The notes beneath the pieces are model-generated. The model saw nothing but the letters and a program-made list of their open reading frames with translations. It had not been told where the DNA came from and ran no database searches. The position numbers and the translations under genes are program-made. Shown piece by piece: positions 1 through 11,910 of a stretch of 57,208 nucleotides of DNA (its first letter is position 1; the number at the start of each line of letters is the position of its first letter). The stretch is from Phoronis australis (Eukaryota > Phoronida > Phoronidae). Location: positions 1-57,208 of the forward strand of contig NMRA01000390.1 in NCBI GenBank assembly GCA_002633005.1. Direction: 5' to 3'.

Positions 1-2
1 GT

Positions 3-125
3 GATGGAGCCCTCAGCACAATTTTGAAGCTGGCTAAGGCAAGTAATAGATGTTGGAAGTGCTTGCTGCACATATTAGTGGAAATGGACGAAAAATGTGC
101 CAATGGAGAAAAATGCAATGTTTCT
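3..125 (+). CDS. 3' part of an unidentified exon (partial)
   Basis: The frame beginning at base 3 stays open for 41 codons and ends at a strong splice donor (TCT|GTAAGT) in phase 0. The peptide contains paired cysteines (RCWKC) and a second cluster (KCANGEKC), so a small metal-binding or disulfide region is possible. I do not recognise the family. The exon is cut by the window start. It may belong to the same gene as the open segment around 832-924, but the phases do not join directly, so an intermediate exon would be needed. Confidence 0.4.
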
Positions 126-831
126 GTAAGTTAATTTAAGTTGTAATAGCACCCTTCTTTTGCTTGTGTTGAGCTGACTGTAGGTATAGCCCAACTGAAT
201 TGAACAGTCTTGTTGAGAGGAATCTGATAAGAACAGTATTTGATGACGCAACTAAGCAAATTTAAAGGATTGCCTCTGCAATCAGATACCTGTTACAACA
301 ACGTTTTAATTCAGTTTGAATTGACCTCAGAAATGTAAAAAGCCAATTGATTCCTAAAATTGTATTAATGAAAAATTAAACATATTAAATTTAATGTGGC
401 AATTTCGGCTCAGAAAACATAAATACCAAGCTAAAGTGAAGGCACCAATATTTTTGAAGGCTTTAGCATGTTTAATTAACTTCATTATCGCAACAAATCA
501 TTGTTAGACAAAACATACTCCCTAGTCAGTCTCTAAAAGTAGTTCATGGGCAGAAGTCATGTTACACATTTGGTGGTTGTTATGAAAAGTTATGATGACT
601 ACCTATCTCTATGCCAATGTATACATGTTGCATAAACATCAACACATTTGAATAAGATATGATTAAGGCCCAAGTTATAAGCAATCACGGTGTGTCAACA
701 AAGTATTTTTGCATGAATGACATGCTTCTAAAAATATTCCTCAGGGTCAGACCCTGGAGTTTAGTGATTCCTACCTGAGCTCACACGAAGCAGGCCGTTG
801 AACCTTGACTTAACGTCTTTGGTCATTTTTC
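126..831. other. intron-like stretch, no gene seen
   Basis: AT-rich DNA with stops in all frames. It runs from the donor at 126 to a pyrimidine-rich acceptor (CATTTTTCAG) ending near 831. No repeat or RNA gene was recognised. Confidence 0.4.
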
Positions 832-924
832 AGACCTCTATCAGATTTCTCCTCTAGTGTGCAGTGGATGTTCTAAGTGTCTTTGGCGACGCCAATATAT
901 CTCGAGTGTTGTAACGATGATTCG
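832..924 (+). CDS. possible host exon interrupted by the hAT element
   Basis: After the acceptor CATTTTTCAG an open frame includes the cysteine cluster CSGCSKC and runs to the hAT insertion point. If the transposon and one copy of its target duplication are removed, the frame continues on the far side (9912 onward) for about 40 more codons, through APAHLPPRQ and DYFSGG, before a stop. The family is not recognised. It could be a real exon split by the insertion, or a chance ORF. Confidence 0.35.
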
Positions 925-932
925 GTTAAGTG
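925..932 (+). repeat. left 8-bp target-site duplication of the hAT element
   Basis: GTTAAGTG lies immediately outside the left end and is repeated exactly at 9912-9919 immediately outside the right end. The base before each copy is also G, so the match is 9 bp long. Eight bases is the standard duplication length for hAT transposons. Confidence 0.85.
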
Positions 933-954
933 GCCTCGACGCTATGAAAATCGG

Positions 955-1045
955 CAGGTCGCATTTTGCGACCTGGCCAAAATCCCAGGTCGCATTTTCA
1001 AAATCCAGCTCGCATTCACAAATTCCAGGTCGCAAAAATTTCCCG
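955..1045 (+). promoter_or_regulatory. left subterminal GGTCGCA motif cluster
   Basis: GGTCGCATTTTGCGACC forms an inverted pair near 957-973. It is followed by three direct copies spaced about 20-25 bp apart, each preceded by AAAATC or AAATTC: CCAGGTCGCATT, CCAGCTCGCATT and CCAGGTCGCAAA. A further copy, TAGGTCGCTAAA, lies near 1134. The same motifs recur in the right arm. Repeated subterminal motifs of this kind are the usual binding sites of hAT transposases; that role is inferred here. Confidence 0.6.
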
Positions 1046-1049
1046 CCAT

Positions 1050-2705
1050 TTTTACGCGCCTTAATACATTTTTAGTCGTCAGAAAAACATGCAAATTATG
1101 CACTTACCGTAGGCGTTCAATAATAGCAAATTCTAGGTCGCTAAATAGAGATTTTTTTACAAGCGTTTGGTGCGTTACCGTTCTTCTCGACCGACACTAA
1201 AATGCACGCACGTGCTTGCGAATTTAATCATGATATCACGAGATCGCGCTCAGGCTGTTTGTTACTATTTTTCGCACAAATTTATTAACAATGAAGTCAG
1301 GGCCGCGTGATGCGAATGTAACGAAATCATAGTGGCGGCAGGGGGTGAAAAGATCAGTGGCGACCGGAGACAGCAGATTGAAGTCTTCGAATTTTGAGAC
1401 AACCCGGAGGGGGCGAATAGTAGGAATTTCGTTACTCCTATAGCGGAGTTTGTTTACTCTCCTACCAATTTGTACATACAAAGATAATTAGTTTAAAGGC
1501 TCAGGTAAGCTTTCTCTAACAACATGAGGGGATCGCAGTCCTTTTCCAAACCGATGGAACTTATTTTTGCCGCCCGTGATGACGAGCATGTTTTTTTTTA
1601 CATTCTTGATCCCTGATTTCAAGCTCACCATGAACGTGTATTTGCTTTTTAAAATGGCCGGATTGATGTGCGCAATACTTGCGACGTCCATGCACGTCGC
1701 ATGGTTAGTACCTACGTGGGCCACTACGATTGTTTTCCTTTGTTGAGTTTTTATTAGATTTAACAATGAACGGAAGGTCGCATGGATATCTTACCTTGGG
1801 CACACTTTAGCCGGTTACCGATAGATGCTTTTCTTTATATTTATCTTAACAAATGAACAATGGATGCACCGATTCACCGATCTCTCTTGTAACCTACATT
1901 CCCAAGGGGTGTTATTCGACTGGAACCCGTTCTATTTACCTGCTTACTTCGACGCTTCCATTCCATAGCAAAAATCACCAAAGTTCAGCAAAAATATTTG
2001 TTGTTTAAGCTATTAAGATCCCGCCGTCTTTGTGCGTGCAAAAAAACACTTGATTGCCATACTTCGTCTGACAGCAATTAACTGAACACCTAATTACGAT
2101 GCATAACAGCAACAACACGAACTCTCTTTTATTTCAAAGAGTAGCCAAAACAGAACACTTAATTATTCAAGGGGACTTCGACATGTCTCGAGCGGCCTTA
2201 ACGCTAGGTTCGCATTCTGTTCCCGGCGGCCACGGCAGTCACGTACATGTAAGCTAACATAGGATGTGTACGTGAGACATCATCGGGGGAAAAGATAGGC
2301 AATCGCGTCACGCAGTGATCATCATGAATCCAAAAGTTTCAACAGCGAAATAAGTTATCAAAATCCCTCGACAAACTACATTTCCGGCAAGCTGGGCTGC
2401 CGCGGCCGTAAGGAATATAATGCAAGCGAGATATATCGATGACTAAAACAACGTTTATCTGAACTCGTCAAACTACACATTTTTATCATCAGAAATCGAT
2501 AACGTGGAAGTTGACATATCCCGACAATTGATTTGTATATCAATTTAAGTTTATTTCCAAACATAGTCTTTACATGCAACTCATCACTCGGAGAAGTCGT
2601 CACTTTTTCGCTGTCCCCAAAGCCACGAGTTAAGCAAAGTCGCTAGTATAAACCTAGCTTTAGGGCTACAGATTAAGACTACGCATTAGGGCTACGGTTG
2701 TAGTT
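1050..2705. other. 3' arm of the hAT element, no supported gene
   Basis: This lies downstream of the transposase stop. Two minus-strand ORFs (about 81 codons at 1236-1481 and 92 codons at 1488-1766) sit here. Neither has recognisable domains or clear splice links to the main gene. The rest is stop-rich. Confidence 0.4.
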
Positions 2706-5700
2706 TTATTCTCCGTCAGTGTCGTCTTCTGCGAATACTGTGAGAACAGCGTCGTCGACCCATTCCGTGTACGTGCACCGTCTTGGCTTCCCGGCTTCTC
2801 TCACCCACTTCTCCACTGCCGGTCGTGGGTCAAAGAGCTCCAACGTCGGACCTTCCAAGGCAATTCTAATCAGATCAGTTGTAGTGGAAGTTGACAGACT
2901 GGACCTTGTTTTGTTCTTGATTCTTCTTTGTGCTGAAAACCCCCGCTCACATTGCGCTGTTGAAACGGGCAACACCAGCATGATCTGGACCAGGTGAAGG
3001 ATATTCTGAAACAAATTACCAAAATTTTGAGTGATCAAATAGAGCATTCGTTCAGTTGTCAGCTTTCTAGGTCCGTTTGCATGACATACCTGATAATCGC
3101 GAGCGTACTGTTCATGGGTGAGTACCACTTGCCACAACTCCAGAAACTGTTGATCCCGGTATTCGGCCCGCACCAGAAACTTCAATCGCCTCCACTCGTT
3201 CAAAACCTCGCTACTGTCACATCCGTTTCTGTAATCAAAAGCAAAATACGCAATGCTCATTTCTTATACGTACCGACATCAACGCAAGGGAAAAAAAAGT
3301 GTTTGGTTGGTCACGACAAATTTTCCAGTATTACTAACGACACCGCTGAGACTGTTGTTTTTATCCACGTTTAACCCGATATAAAACAATCAAGAAATTG
3401 AAATTTGCGATTCACATTGCTTTACATTTGCTCCTTGATAAAGGTACAAGGAACTCTTAATTCATGTGTGATTTTAACGTGAGTCGAACTGTTACCTTAC
3501 TAGCGTGTCCTGGTAATGACGGAGTAAAACCTTGATATCATCGACACCAAAAGCGGAGAGATCTCCGAGTGACTGGGGCCACTTTGTGTGGTCGAAGACT
3601 AAAAATGACCTCAAAACCTGCGCTCTGGGCTGCTTGTCGTCACCAATTAAGTTGCTGAAGCGTCTGTCAAGCTCGTTTACTGTGGTCTCCACCGTTGAGA
3701 TTACTTGTCGACGAACTACTCCTTGCGCTGCTGCGTTCCCTACTGTGTCCACGTCACTTTTAAAGGCAATGCCTTGGAAGTTGAACTGTTAATAAAGTCA
3801 GATACATTATAGTTATTTCGTTAGTCATACATTGTGTACTCTGAGCCTGTCCGACATGATTATAAAAATCATGTGAAAAGGGCATGGCTTACACATTAAA
3901 TCTATATTTAAATCATTAGCTTTCCATGTTTAAAAGCATTACCACGTGATCTTCGTCTATAGTATGCTGCTGAAGACGTTCCAGGGCACCTCCAGGGAGC
4001 GGAGTGGTCTTGAGACTTTCAACGGACATACGGCAAACCCGCAGTGCAGCAACAGCAACAGGCAGCGTGGTGGTGTTTGCTTGTAGTTTCAAGCTCAATT
4101 CAGTTAAGAGTTGAAACACGTCCAGCAAGAAGTGTAAAAACACTAGCAGATCGAAGTTTTCCATATCTTTCACTACCTGAATGTCAATAACAGAGCTTAT
4201 AAACGCACTATTGCGTCTCCTATATTGCGTGCGTTCGAACATTTCAATTGTAAAACTGACTAATAAAAATACATGGCGTGATCTTTTAACACAGTCTATA
4301 ACGAAATTATTTACCATTGACAGATTGCATTTACCTTCCTACATCGCCCCGACACGCTTGCATCCTTGGACGTGGATGAAACATGTCCCATGTGGGCATG
4401 TATCGCTGCATACTGTGAAGGTAATGCTGAATCACCGTACTGGTCAGATTTCAGCAACACTGCTAGAGCGCGGTGCACGTGTGGTGCCCACCGTGTTCCC
4501 TTCACGTTTCCTATTATTAGTGTTTTGGCATCAAGTTGCTCACCGATCTCCTGAAATAGATGAAACTTTGAGGAAGTTAAATTCACAGAACTTGTATGGA
4601 AGATTGTGGGATGTTTAGTAATTTTGATTTTGAAAACGTCACATCATGTTTACCTTTAACTCACGTCTACTTTTGGGGCTGTAATGGTAAGTCTTCCATA
4701 TAGAGTAGAGCATATCGTATGCCAAAGTGACGAAAGGCACATGGCGCTGCGATAAGAGCAAGGACAACTCGAGTCTGAAATAAGAAAAGCACGTCGATCA
4801 TTTAATAACAGTAACGTATAATTGTATAAAGACAAACTTTGTAACATTTATACCTGTTATTTCTTACCTGTGCGCCATGCAGTGAAAGGTGATGAGGTGC
4901 GAGACCTCTAGCTGTAGAAGTGCACCGATACCACCTTTAACACCGATATTAACTGCAGCTCCGTCAGCGGCAAAATGAGTAAGTTTCTGCTTCCACTCTG
5001 GATCAAACTGGAAGGATCGTTCTATGCAGGCCTTTAGTCCTACAAAATGCAATAATAGATACATGTACATAAGTGTGAGTCACGACACTGTAGTTTTTGT
5101 CATTTAGGCAAAGGTTGTTCCAAAGGCAACATTAAGGCGATTCTTAAAATTCTTAAAATCCGTGTTTCATTAATTGTACCTTCAGCGTGGCTGTGTTCTG
5201 TTTCTTCTTGAGATACCAGTTTAGTTACCACAACACCGTCAAGGATGTACCTCGCGTAAACCATCATACACTCTTTTACACTGACGTCAGTGTCGCAGTC
5301 CACTAAAATACCAATGTATTTGCTGTTTCTGATCTCACTCCGTATTTCGTCTGCGAGAACGTCTGCTATGGTCGCTACAATTTCAGCACATCTCTTGTCG
5401 TTGTTGTAAGAAGCTGATATTTGCTCTCCATTCTTTTTTGCCAGCACACATAAAGCGTTCATGTTCGTAAATGGCATTTCCTGCTTTGCTATGCAATAAG
5501 CAATGTTAAACTTGGCGCATAAATCTTTTTTCGTTTGCTCATCCATGTGAGACGCCATCTTCTGAAAACTTTCGGTGATGGGTAACGTTAGTGTTTTCCC
5601 TTTCTTGTCTTTTGATGTCTGGAGGCAAGCTATGTGGGACGCAGACATGTCATGTGCGGCTAATGTCTCTTTCTTAGTGGGTTTACATCCAGCCACCAAC

Positions 5701-7046
5701 GAACTGCGCTTGGCTCTAAGTGGGTGGTTCCTGCATACACCGCAAAACATTAGCCCGGTGTCGTTATCAACTTGCAACCAAGAATACGTGTTGAACCATT
5801 GTTTATTTTTTATCTGCAGAGAAGTTCGTTTTGGTTCCGCGCTTTGGGATCGTTTCGGTTGAACGTTTGTAGATGTTGATGCTTTAGGTTTATGATCCTT
5901 ATCTGTTTTGATTTCTGGAAAAGTAAATGCTGAATCTGCGCTTTGATATGCCTTCGCTTGGACGTATGTGGATTCTGTTGCTTTGCGTTTACGAGTCACG
6001 TCATCTGGATAAACGACCAATGGAACAAAGTGGTTTGGTTGGAACACGGAATTTGGTGCCGAATCCAAACTCCCGTCACGCGTCCACATAATATACAGAG
6101 GCGAGTTACAGGACATTGTCGTCCGTGGTTCCACTCGACCGTGAAGCAATCCGCGCACTAGATCACACTTGTCCATGGCAGGATACACGGAGAACACAGG
6201 TCGCTCCAAGACGGATGACAAAGCCATGATGTGGACAAAACTGCTCCAGTTCTTGTCTGTTAGAGTAAGGCTTGCCTCGCTCTTTATTTTATCCACCGGT
6301 GCCTCCCCTGAAACGTTTTGAGAAAGGGACATGTTTAGGAATGTCAATTCGCTAAAAGAATTTGGGAGACTTGCGGCAGACTGTATTCTTCTGTGGTTTG
6401 CATAGAACTCCGGGTGTTCGTGTAATTCGGCCGCCGTTAGAGAACGCAACGCCTTAGAGAGCTTGTAGTCTTGGCCATAGGCCATAGAAACTGCATTATA
6501 CAAACAGTTACCGTCTCCTAAAGTCTTGACGGGTTTCAGGTTCGCCGGTATGTCACCTGGCAGTAGTGCATAGGACAAGGAGTCGACCTCAAGTTGTCCC
6601 TGAGAACATGGGATGGACAATAATGACTTGACGGACCGGGTTAGTTCTTGGCACGCCTCTGCCACACCGGAGTTACTGTGTATCGCTCCATCTACAATTG
6701 CACAATAAAGTTATGTGATTAAATAATTTTCATAATTTGGAAAAATGGGAAACCAAAATTGTTCCGCCCTTTTCCGTGCGCCACCTAAAAAAAGAAGAAA
6801 AGGCGAAGTTCTCTCGTTGAACGGTCTAAGATGCCTTAAGCAAGCAATGTCAAGTGACTGATTATTCGAACAGTGAACAGCCTGACTTAATGTTCTCGTA
6901 TGATGCTTCAAAAAAACATGGTTAAGTAAAATTTTGCCAATGTTGTTTCTTAGTTAACAGTTGTAAAAAGGAAACTGCAGTTGCTTTACTCAGTATGCTA
7001 TATCATTTATTGTTTACTTACTGAGAGTTTGTATTAACTGGTCCAT
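2706..7046 (-). CDS. OTU-domain hAT transposase, nine exons, 1002 aa
   Basis: Exons that join in phase: 7046-7022, 6691-5180, 5039-4868, 4774-4654, 4550-4335, 4176-3943, 3785-3496, 3228-3090 and 3005-2706. Every junction has GT/AG, and the summed CDS is 3009 bases with no internal stop. Residues about 60-235 are an OTU-type cysteine protease: GDGNC carries catalytic Asp68 and Cys71, and PNHFVPLV carries His229. A C2H2-type finger follows (Cys325, Cys328, His355, His361). The RNase H-like hAT core has Asp473 or nearby Asp477 in VDCDTD, Asp538 in AADGAAV, the hAT CxxH motif in HCMAHRLELS, and Glu923 in CERGFS inside the C-terminal dimerisation region. The core resembles the ZNF862/C17orf113 group. 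The transposase would cut and paste the element. The OTU part might remove ubiquitin from it or from host factors, which is inference. The ATG at 7046 was chosen because the short exon joins in phase. Confidence 0.85.
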
Positions 7047-7072
7047 TGTCTGGTTACAGTTAAATGCTCGAT
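7022..7072 (-). CDS. first coding exon of the OTU-hAT gene with short 5' UTR
   Basis: The acceptor ATATTTCAG precedes 26 untranslated bases, then ATG and eight codons (MDQLIQTL) before the donor A|GTAAGT in phase 1. This matches the two leading bases of the next exon at 6691, giving Asn9. The acceptor implies at least one more non-coding 5' exon further into the arm; I could not place it. Confidence 0.65.
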
Positions 7073-9770
7073 CTGAAATATTGGAACGAAAAAAATATGA
7101 CAAACGGTTATAACAGCGAATCTTTCTTAATTTTTAGCAATCGAACTGGCCTTCATTTCTAAATTAGGGTCAGCGCTTGCAAGTAACTAGCAGTGCATTC
7201 CTTCAAAGATTATATGCTTGCCAGTGGCCAGTATCGGTCACCCTGTACCCCTGGGTCAAAACGGATGAACGTCTGAGAAATGATAACAACACCAGTTGAT
7301 TATCGATCTTTAGAACAATGCTGCGTTTCCATTATCTGTTTAGAGCTTAACTTTTTTAAAACTCGAGAAAAGCACGTAGCAGCCAATGTCACGTTTCCTC
7401 GCACTGACTAAGTGACTCATTTGCCTATGAAATTGACGGTGAACTTCTTAACACGTTTCTTATGACAATGACGTGGAAACTGGATCATCAAATAATTCAA
7501 ACAATGCAATTTAAGAATTATTTAATCGCATAGTTACGAAAATTTCGCCGGAAACAAATTAAAATTACAACATCACTTTAAATATTTCCAGACCAACGCC
7601 TTATGCCAAAGCAGTGAAGAAACTGGTTTGATAATATTTGTGAGTCAAAATCAACCTCAGTCACTCCTTCAAAGATTGTATGCTTGCCAGTAGCCAGTAT
7701 CTGTCACCAGTGATCCTAATTAGTCTATGTTCCCCTAGTTTGAACAGCAGCCGGCTTGGGAGGGGCTACACGAACGTGCGAACTAAGTTTTTAATACGTT
7801 ATTTGCATGCCATCAATAAAAAGTACACAACAGAGTTACATTCAGAAAAACAACTAAAAACGTTACCTTAAAGATCGTTCTTGAATCTCGCAAGCTAGAA
7901 AGCGAGGCGGAAGTGAAAGTTTGCCACCTTGTTCAGTTCGTTGAAGTAGTTGCAATAGGCAACTGACCACTAATTGGCTTGTTAAAATGGACTGAACAAT
8001 AACCAGCAAGAATCTCTTGGCACTGAAATGATTTAAAGCAAAGATAAGCACTGGATTTTGTTTCGCAATAGCCATCTAATATTTCGCGTACGCTTGTCAC
8101 ATCAGTATTTCAATTAAAGAGTTACGATTACGATTACGCATTAATCACTGTGCTAGTGGGCTTTCGCTTCCACTTGTCTTTTACAAAAGAAAGAATCGAC
8201 AGATGATCACTACAAGTTGGGGCTACCACTTCAGTTTTTTATAACGTCATTTTTTGTATTATTTTTTTATCGTCCTAAACATCGTGCGCAAGTTATTATT
8301 ACGATTCATTTTTTAGTTGTCTTACCTGACAATCGCGTGCAAGTTTCCTGCTACTCCTCATGTTGTTGCGTCAGATAGTCGAGGTGAACCATCCCTTGAG
8401 AGACCATACGTTCGTTGTCCAGCACGTCATTGTCGGATGTCACATGGCGGCAACCAAAATTTTTAAAGGACTTTGCGGTCGTCGTAAAGTCTCTTTATAA
8501 CGGCATGCGCCTTTTTTTCTTTTTTCGTTGTGTGTCAAAGGGGGACAAGGGGAGGCTTGGAATCTCTGCCAGGCTTCTCCTAAAATCGCCCGTATGCCTG
8601 CGCGCGCAGTACGAGACAACCCATGCAATTGTTCCAAATCAGTTATACTTCATTATAACATTTTTTTGTGTGAAAAGTTATCACCTGGACTTTTATTAAA
8701 AGTTGTATTTGGCAACAGCTTAGTTCAATCGCCGGCTGCACATTCCACTATGATCCAGGCCATCACACTACCACACGCGGCGACTGACCATAAAATGCTT
8801 CTCTAAATGATTTATTGGGATTCTGACGGAAGAGTTATTTTTTCAGTTTAAAAACGACGCATTGTTGCAACATAAAAATATACGCGCTCGTACAACGGAA
8901 AAGAGAATAAATGAAATATTTAACCACCTAACGCGGCCTGTGAACGATTGAAAACCAACATCTTCTGAGAAAATGAGTCAATTCTAGTGTAGTCTCTCGG
9001 TTAGTTGGGGGAGTTGGCGGATGAAAACGCGATTCGTGCATGCATGGTGACTGCAATTACGTAAAATAAGTAAAATTAGACTGCAATCGCGGCAAGGTCA
9101 ACTTGACGGTAGTTTCTGAACAACAAAAAAGCCGTTTAACGAACGACAGAGATGTTGCTTCGCGAACAGCAAAGATGTCGTTGCAGGGTTCAGGAATGTG
9201 GAAGCCCTTCTCTCCGTTGTTGATTGACACTGCCAGTGTTCGTGGGAGACTCTCGCCAAGTAGACTGAAACCCTGATATCCTATGTTAATTTGCCACTCT
9301 CGTCACAGAAAAAAGACTACATGAAATTGTCTTTTATTTTGACAGCTCTTATTTCTAGGAATCAATAAAGACAAAGGCTTGAAATGCAGATTGTATATTT
9401 TTAGCACATGATCACACCATATTAACATAACTGTGCTGAGGTAGGCTTACTTCGGCGTATCCGGAAATTTGCAAACGTAACCGAAAATACTAGCCAATGA
9501 AACGCGTCAATGATCGATTCTGCAATTATCCCATGTTCACGCCACAGGCGCTCGAATTTCCCGATGACTCCTAACCACAGTACTCCAAGTAGTGAGTGAC
9601 GTCAGTCGCGATCGAGGAACAGATAAACTCAAGCGCCTGTGGTTCACGCGACATGTTGACAAGTAATCGAGAGTGATCAAGACGACTGTTCACTGTTAGT
9701 ATTCTTTTGAAATTTGGCGACTGTTGTTCACAAAATAAAGTTTGCAATTACGTTTTTACCAGTTTTGCTG
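7073..9770. other. 5' arm of the hAT element
   Basis: There is no supported coding gene. Several 60-95-codon ORFs on both strands (for example 7863-8075 minus and 8415-8806 plus) have no recognisable domain. An imperfect direct duplication of about 45 bp lies at 7198-7245 and 7664-7711 (shared core CTTCAAAGATTRTATGCTTG). The promoter of the transposase gene should lie here, but no TATA box or initiator stands out. Confidence 0.4.
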
Positions 9771-9779
9771 AGAAGTGAA

Positions 9780-9911
9780 AAAATTGAGCTCGCATATGTC
9801 GGAAATCCCAGGTCGCATTTTGCGACTTGAGACGAGTTGGCCAAAATCTCAGCTCGCATTTCCGAATTTCAGGTCGCAAATGCGACCTGCAGCTCGTTAT
9901 GTCGAGCCCTG
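9780..9911 (-). promoter_or_regulatory. right subterminal GGTCGCA cluster and terminal inverted repeat
   Basis: It contains GAGCTCGCAT, CCCAGGTCGCATTTTGCGAC, TCAGCTCGCATT and AGGTCGCAAATGCGACC, then CAGCTCGTTATGTCGAGCCCTG at the very end. Spacing and motif content mirror the left end at 933-1045. Confidence 0.65.
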
Positions 9912-9919
9912 GTTAAGTG
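9912..9919 (+). repeat. right 8-bp target-site duplication
   Basis: GTTAAGTG is identical to 925-932 and lies directly after the CCCTG terminus. Confidence 0.85.
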
Positions 9920-11280
9920 AATCTAATACGGTAGATAATGTAGCTCCTGCACACCTGCCTCCGAGGCAGACACTGACAGACTACTTCTCAGGAGGACACG
10001 TTCCACCTCCACATCAGCTCCACGTACTCTTATAAGGTGCTCAAATGTCTCGCTCTATACCTTGTGCATTTCCCAAGAGTTTCCAAAGTTGTCTCTCACC
10101 GCAATTTGTAGAAATACCACATTCGATGCGACTGGCAGTGCCACATAAATAAATAAATTCGCAAACCCACACTTTAGGTCAGCCATCATTCAACTAACGC
10201 ATTGTAAGCTTTAGTTTGGTATTCAGACGAATGAACAAATTTAGTATAATTTCATATTTTATTGGGAAATTCTAGTGTCCTTAAAATTAATTAAAAACAT
10301 TTAAGCAAACCAATTGCTTTAATTGTTGTATTATTACACGGTATATTAATGCGTAGAAACGGCGCACAACTAGTGACTGGTTTATCATGACAAATACACA
10401 TACGCGGTCTGAAAATAGTGAAATTCAGACACCTATTACCAAGCCTGCCTGAAGGGCTGACAAAGTTTTTATTGTATTAATTTCAAGGGCATGGAGTCTT
10501 CTACATGTCCATGTTATTATTTTTAGTTTTCTCGCGGGGGCAGCTTCACTATAAGGGTACAGCTTACTGCTGGTTTTTCACAAGACGGAAACGTACCTCC
10601 ACGGAAACAGTTCCAGTGTTACCATGGTAACCGATATTGCAGTGTCGGTGCCGTTTTTACTGTTATTGGTCATGAAACTATCATGTGATATCAAAATTGT
10701 TCAGAAACGATTCTGTTTGAAGCAGAAACTGGAGTAGAAATTTTGGTCAAAAATGACTCATTCCACACCAAGAAATTGCCTCATTTTGCACCCCAGAACA
10801 CTTCCCTTGTATCTCCTAAACCACCAAACTTTGTGGTGTCATACTTCACCCATTTTCTCCCATCCCTAATGTGATTTATCAGACTAAACATGGATCTGAA
10901 TGGCTGACCCCCCACCTTGCCGCTTGTTGGCTGTACAGTGGTCGGTGGATCGGTGGACTGACACTTAATCACCCTTTTGATCTCACTTTACCTTAAGATA
11001 ACATCTGTCAAACTCAAGCTAATAACGGACCCTGTTTTGGCTGTAAAACAGTTGATCTGAATAAGTTCATGTTCCCCAAAAACATGGCAAAGATTCCCGG
11101 GGTCTTTTCCACAGAATGCACAGAGTGGTGAGTTAACCATACCTATTTTATATAAAAATTTATTAAGAGCTCTGTAAGTAAGTCTAATTTAGAATCATTT
11201 ATTCAAGACCACAATGTTTAAGTTTGAAAGGACTGTCAACACTTGAAGAATACTAAATAGACCACGCTATAGAGATTCAA
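9920..11280. other. non-coding stretch, tail of the interrupted ORF then nothing recognised
   Basis: The first 114 bases continue the frame interrupted at 924 and stop at 10033. Beyond that the sequence is stop-rich. The ORF at 10781-10972 has no recognised domain. Confidence 0.35.
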
Positions 11281-11910
11281 AGTTGAAACAATGGATGCAA
11301 AACAAATGTAAGAACGGCTGGTGAGAATGGGAGAAAAATTATCAAGTCTGTTCAGCAAATAATTAAACAAGAAATGCTGGAAATCAACACTGAGTTAGAA
11401 AAGATCAAAAAAGAAAAAAAAGTACTCTAGGAAGAGATTAGTAAACTAAATCAATACTCACGGAGAAACAGCATAAGAACACATGGAGTGAAACAAGACA
11501 AAAAGAATAGTTTGGAAGTGGCAACAGACTTTGTAGAGAAAGCATTGAATATCAAGATTGACCCATCGCTGACTGATAGAGCCCACCGGTCACTACATAT
11601 TGGACGACCTAACTTCAGACAACTACCAAATTCCTAATACGGCTTGTAATGACACAAGAGTTCTATCCAGTTGGTCCAGTGGTGCAACGAAAGTTATCTT
11701 GCGTGATGTCGGAATTACGCACATGGTTGACGACTTTTGAACTTCTATACAATTGAAGAACGAAGACGGACATGAACTTCAAGGGCATTTTACGTTTTGT
11801 TTTGTAGTTACATTGTATAAAAGTGTGAGTGCATGTGTCAATTACTGGTGCAGTGTATACATGAATTGTTATAATTAGTTTTGGAAATATCATAGTGTTT
11901 TACTTCAGCT

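Larger units (their letters stand above)
933..9911 (-). mobile_element. near-complete autonomous-type hAT transposon with OTU domain
   Basis: The element is about 8.98 kb and is bounded by the exact duplication GTTAAGTG. The right end reads CAGGGCTCGACATAACG inward, a start typical of many hAT elements. The left end begins GCCTCGACGC and seems to lack the first two or three bases of that terminus. Beyond this the ends align as an imperfect inverted repeat containing AGGTCGCATTTTGCGACC palindromes and spaced GGTCGCA/GCTCGCA motifs. The single large gene inside is on the minus strand and appears intact. Long non-coding arms (933-2705 and 7073-9911) make the element bigger than most hATs. Confidence 0.85.

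Noticed and set aside
1488-1766. 92-codon minus ORF with VVAHVGTN, reminiscent of SGNH hydrolase HVGTND
   Set aside because: The catalytic Asp of that motif is absent and nothing else fits; probably chance.
5575-5862. Plus-strand ORFs opposite the OTU-hAT gene (also 5943-6161, 2719-3374, 4181-4618)
   Set aside because: They are antisense shadows of exons with strong family motifs on the minus strand.
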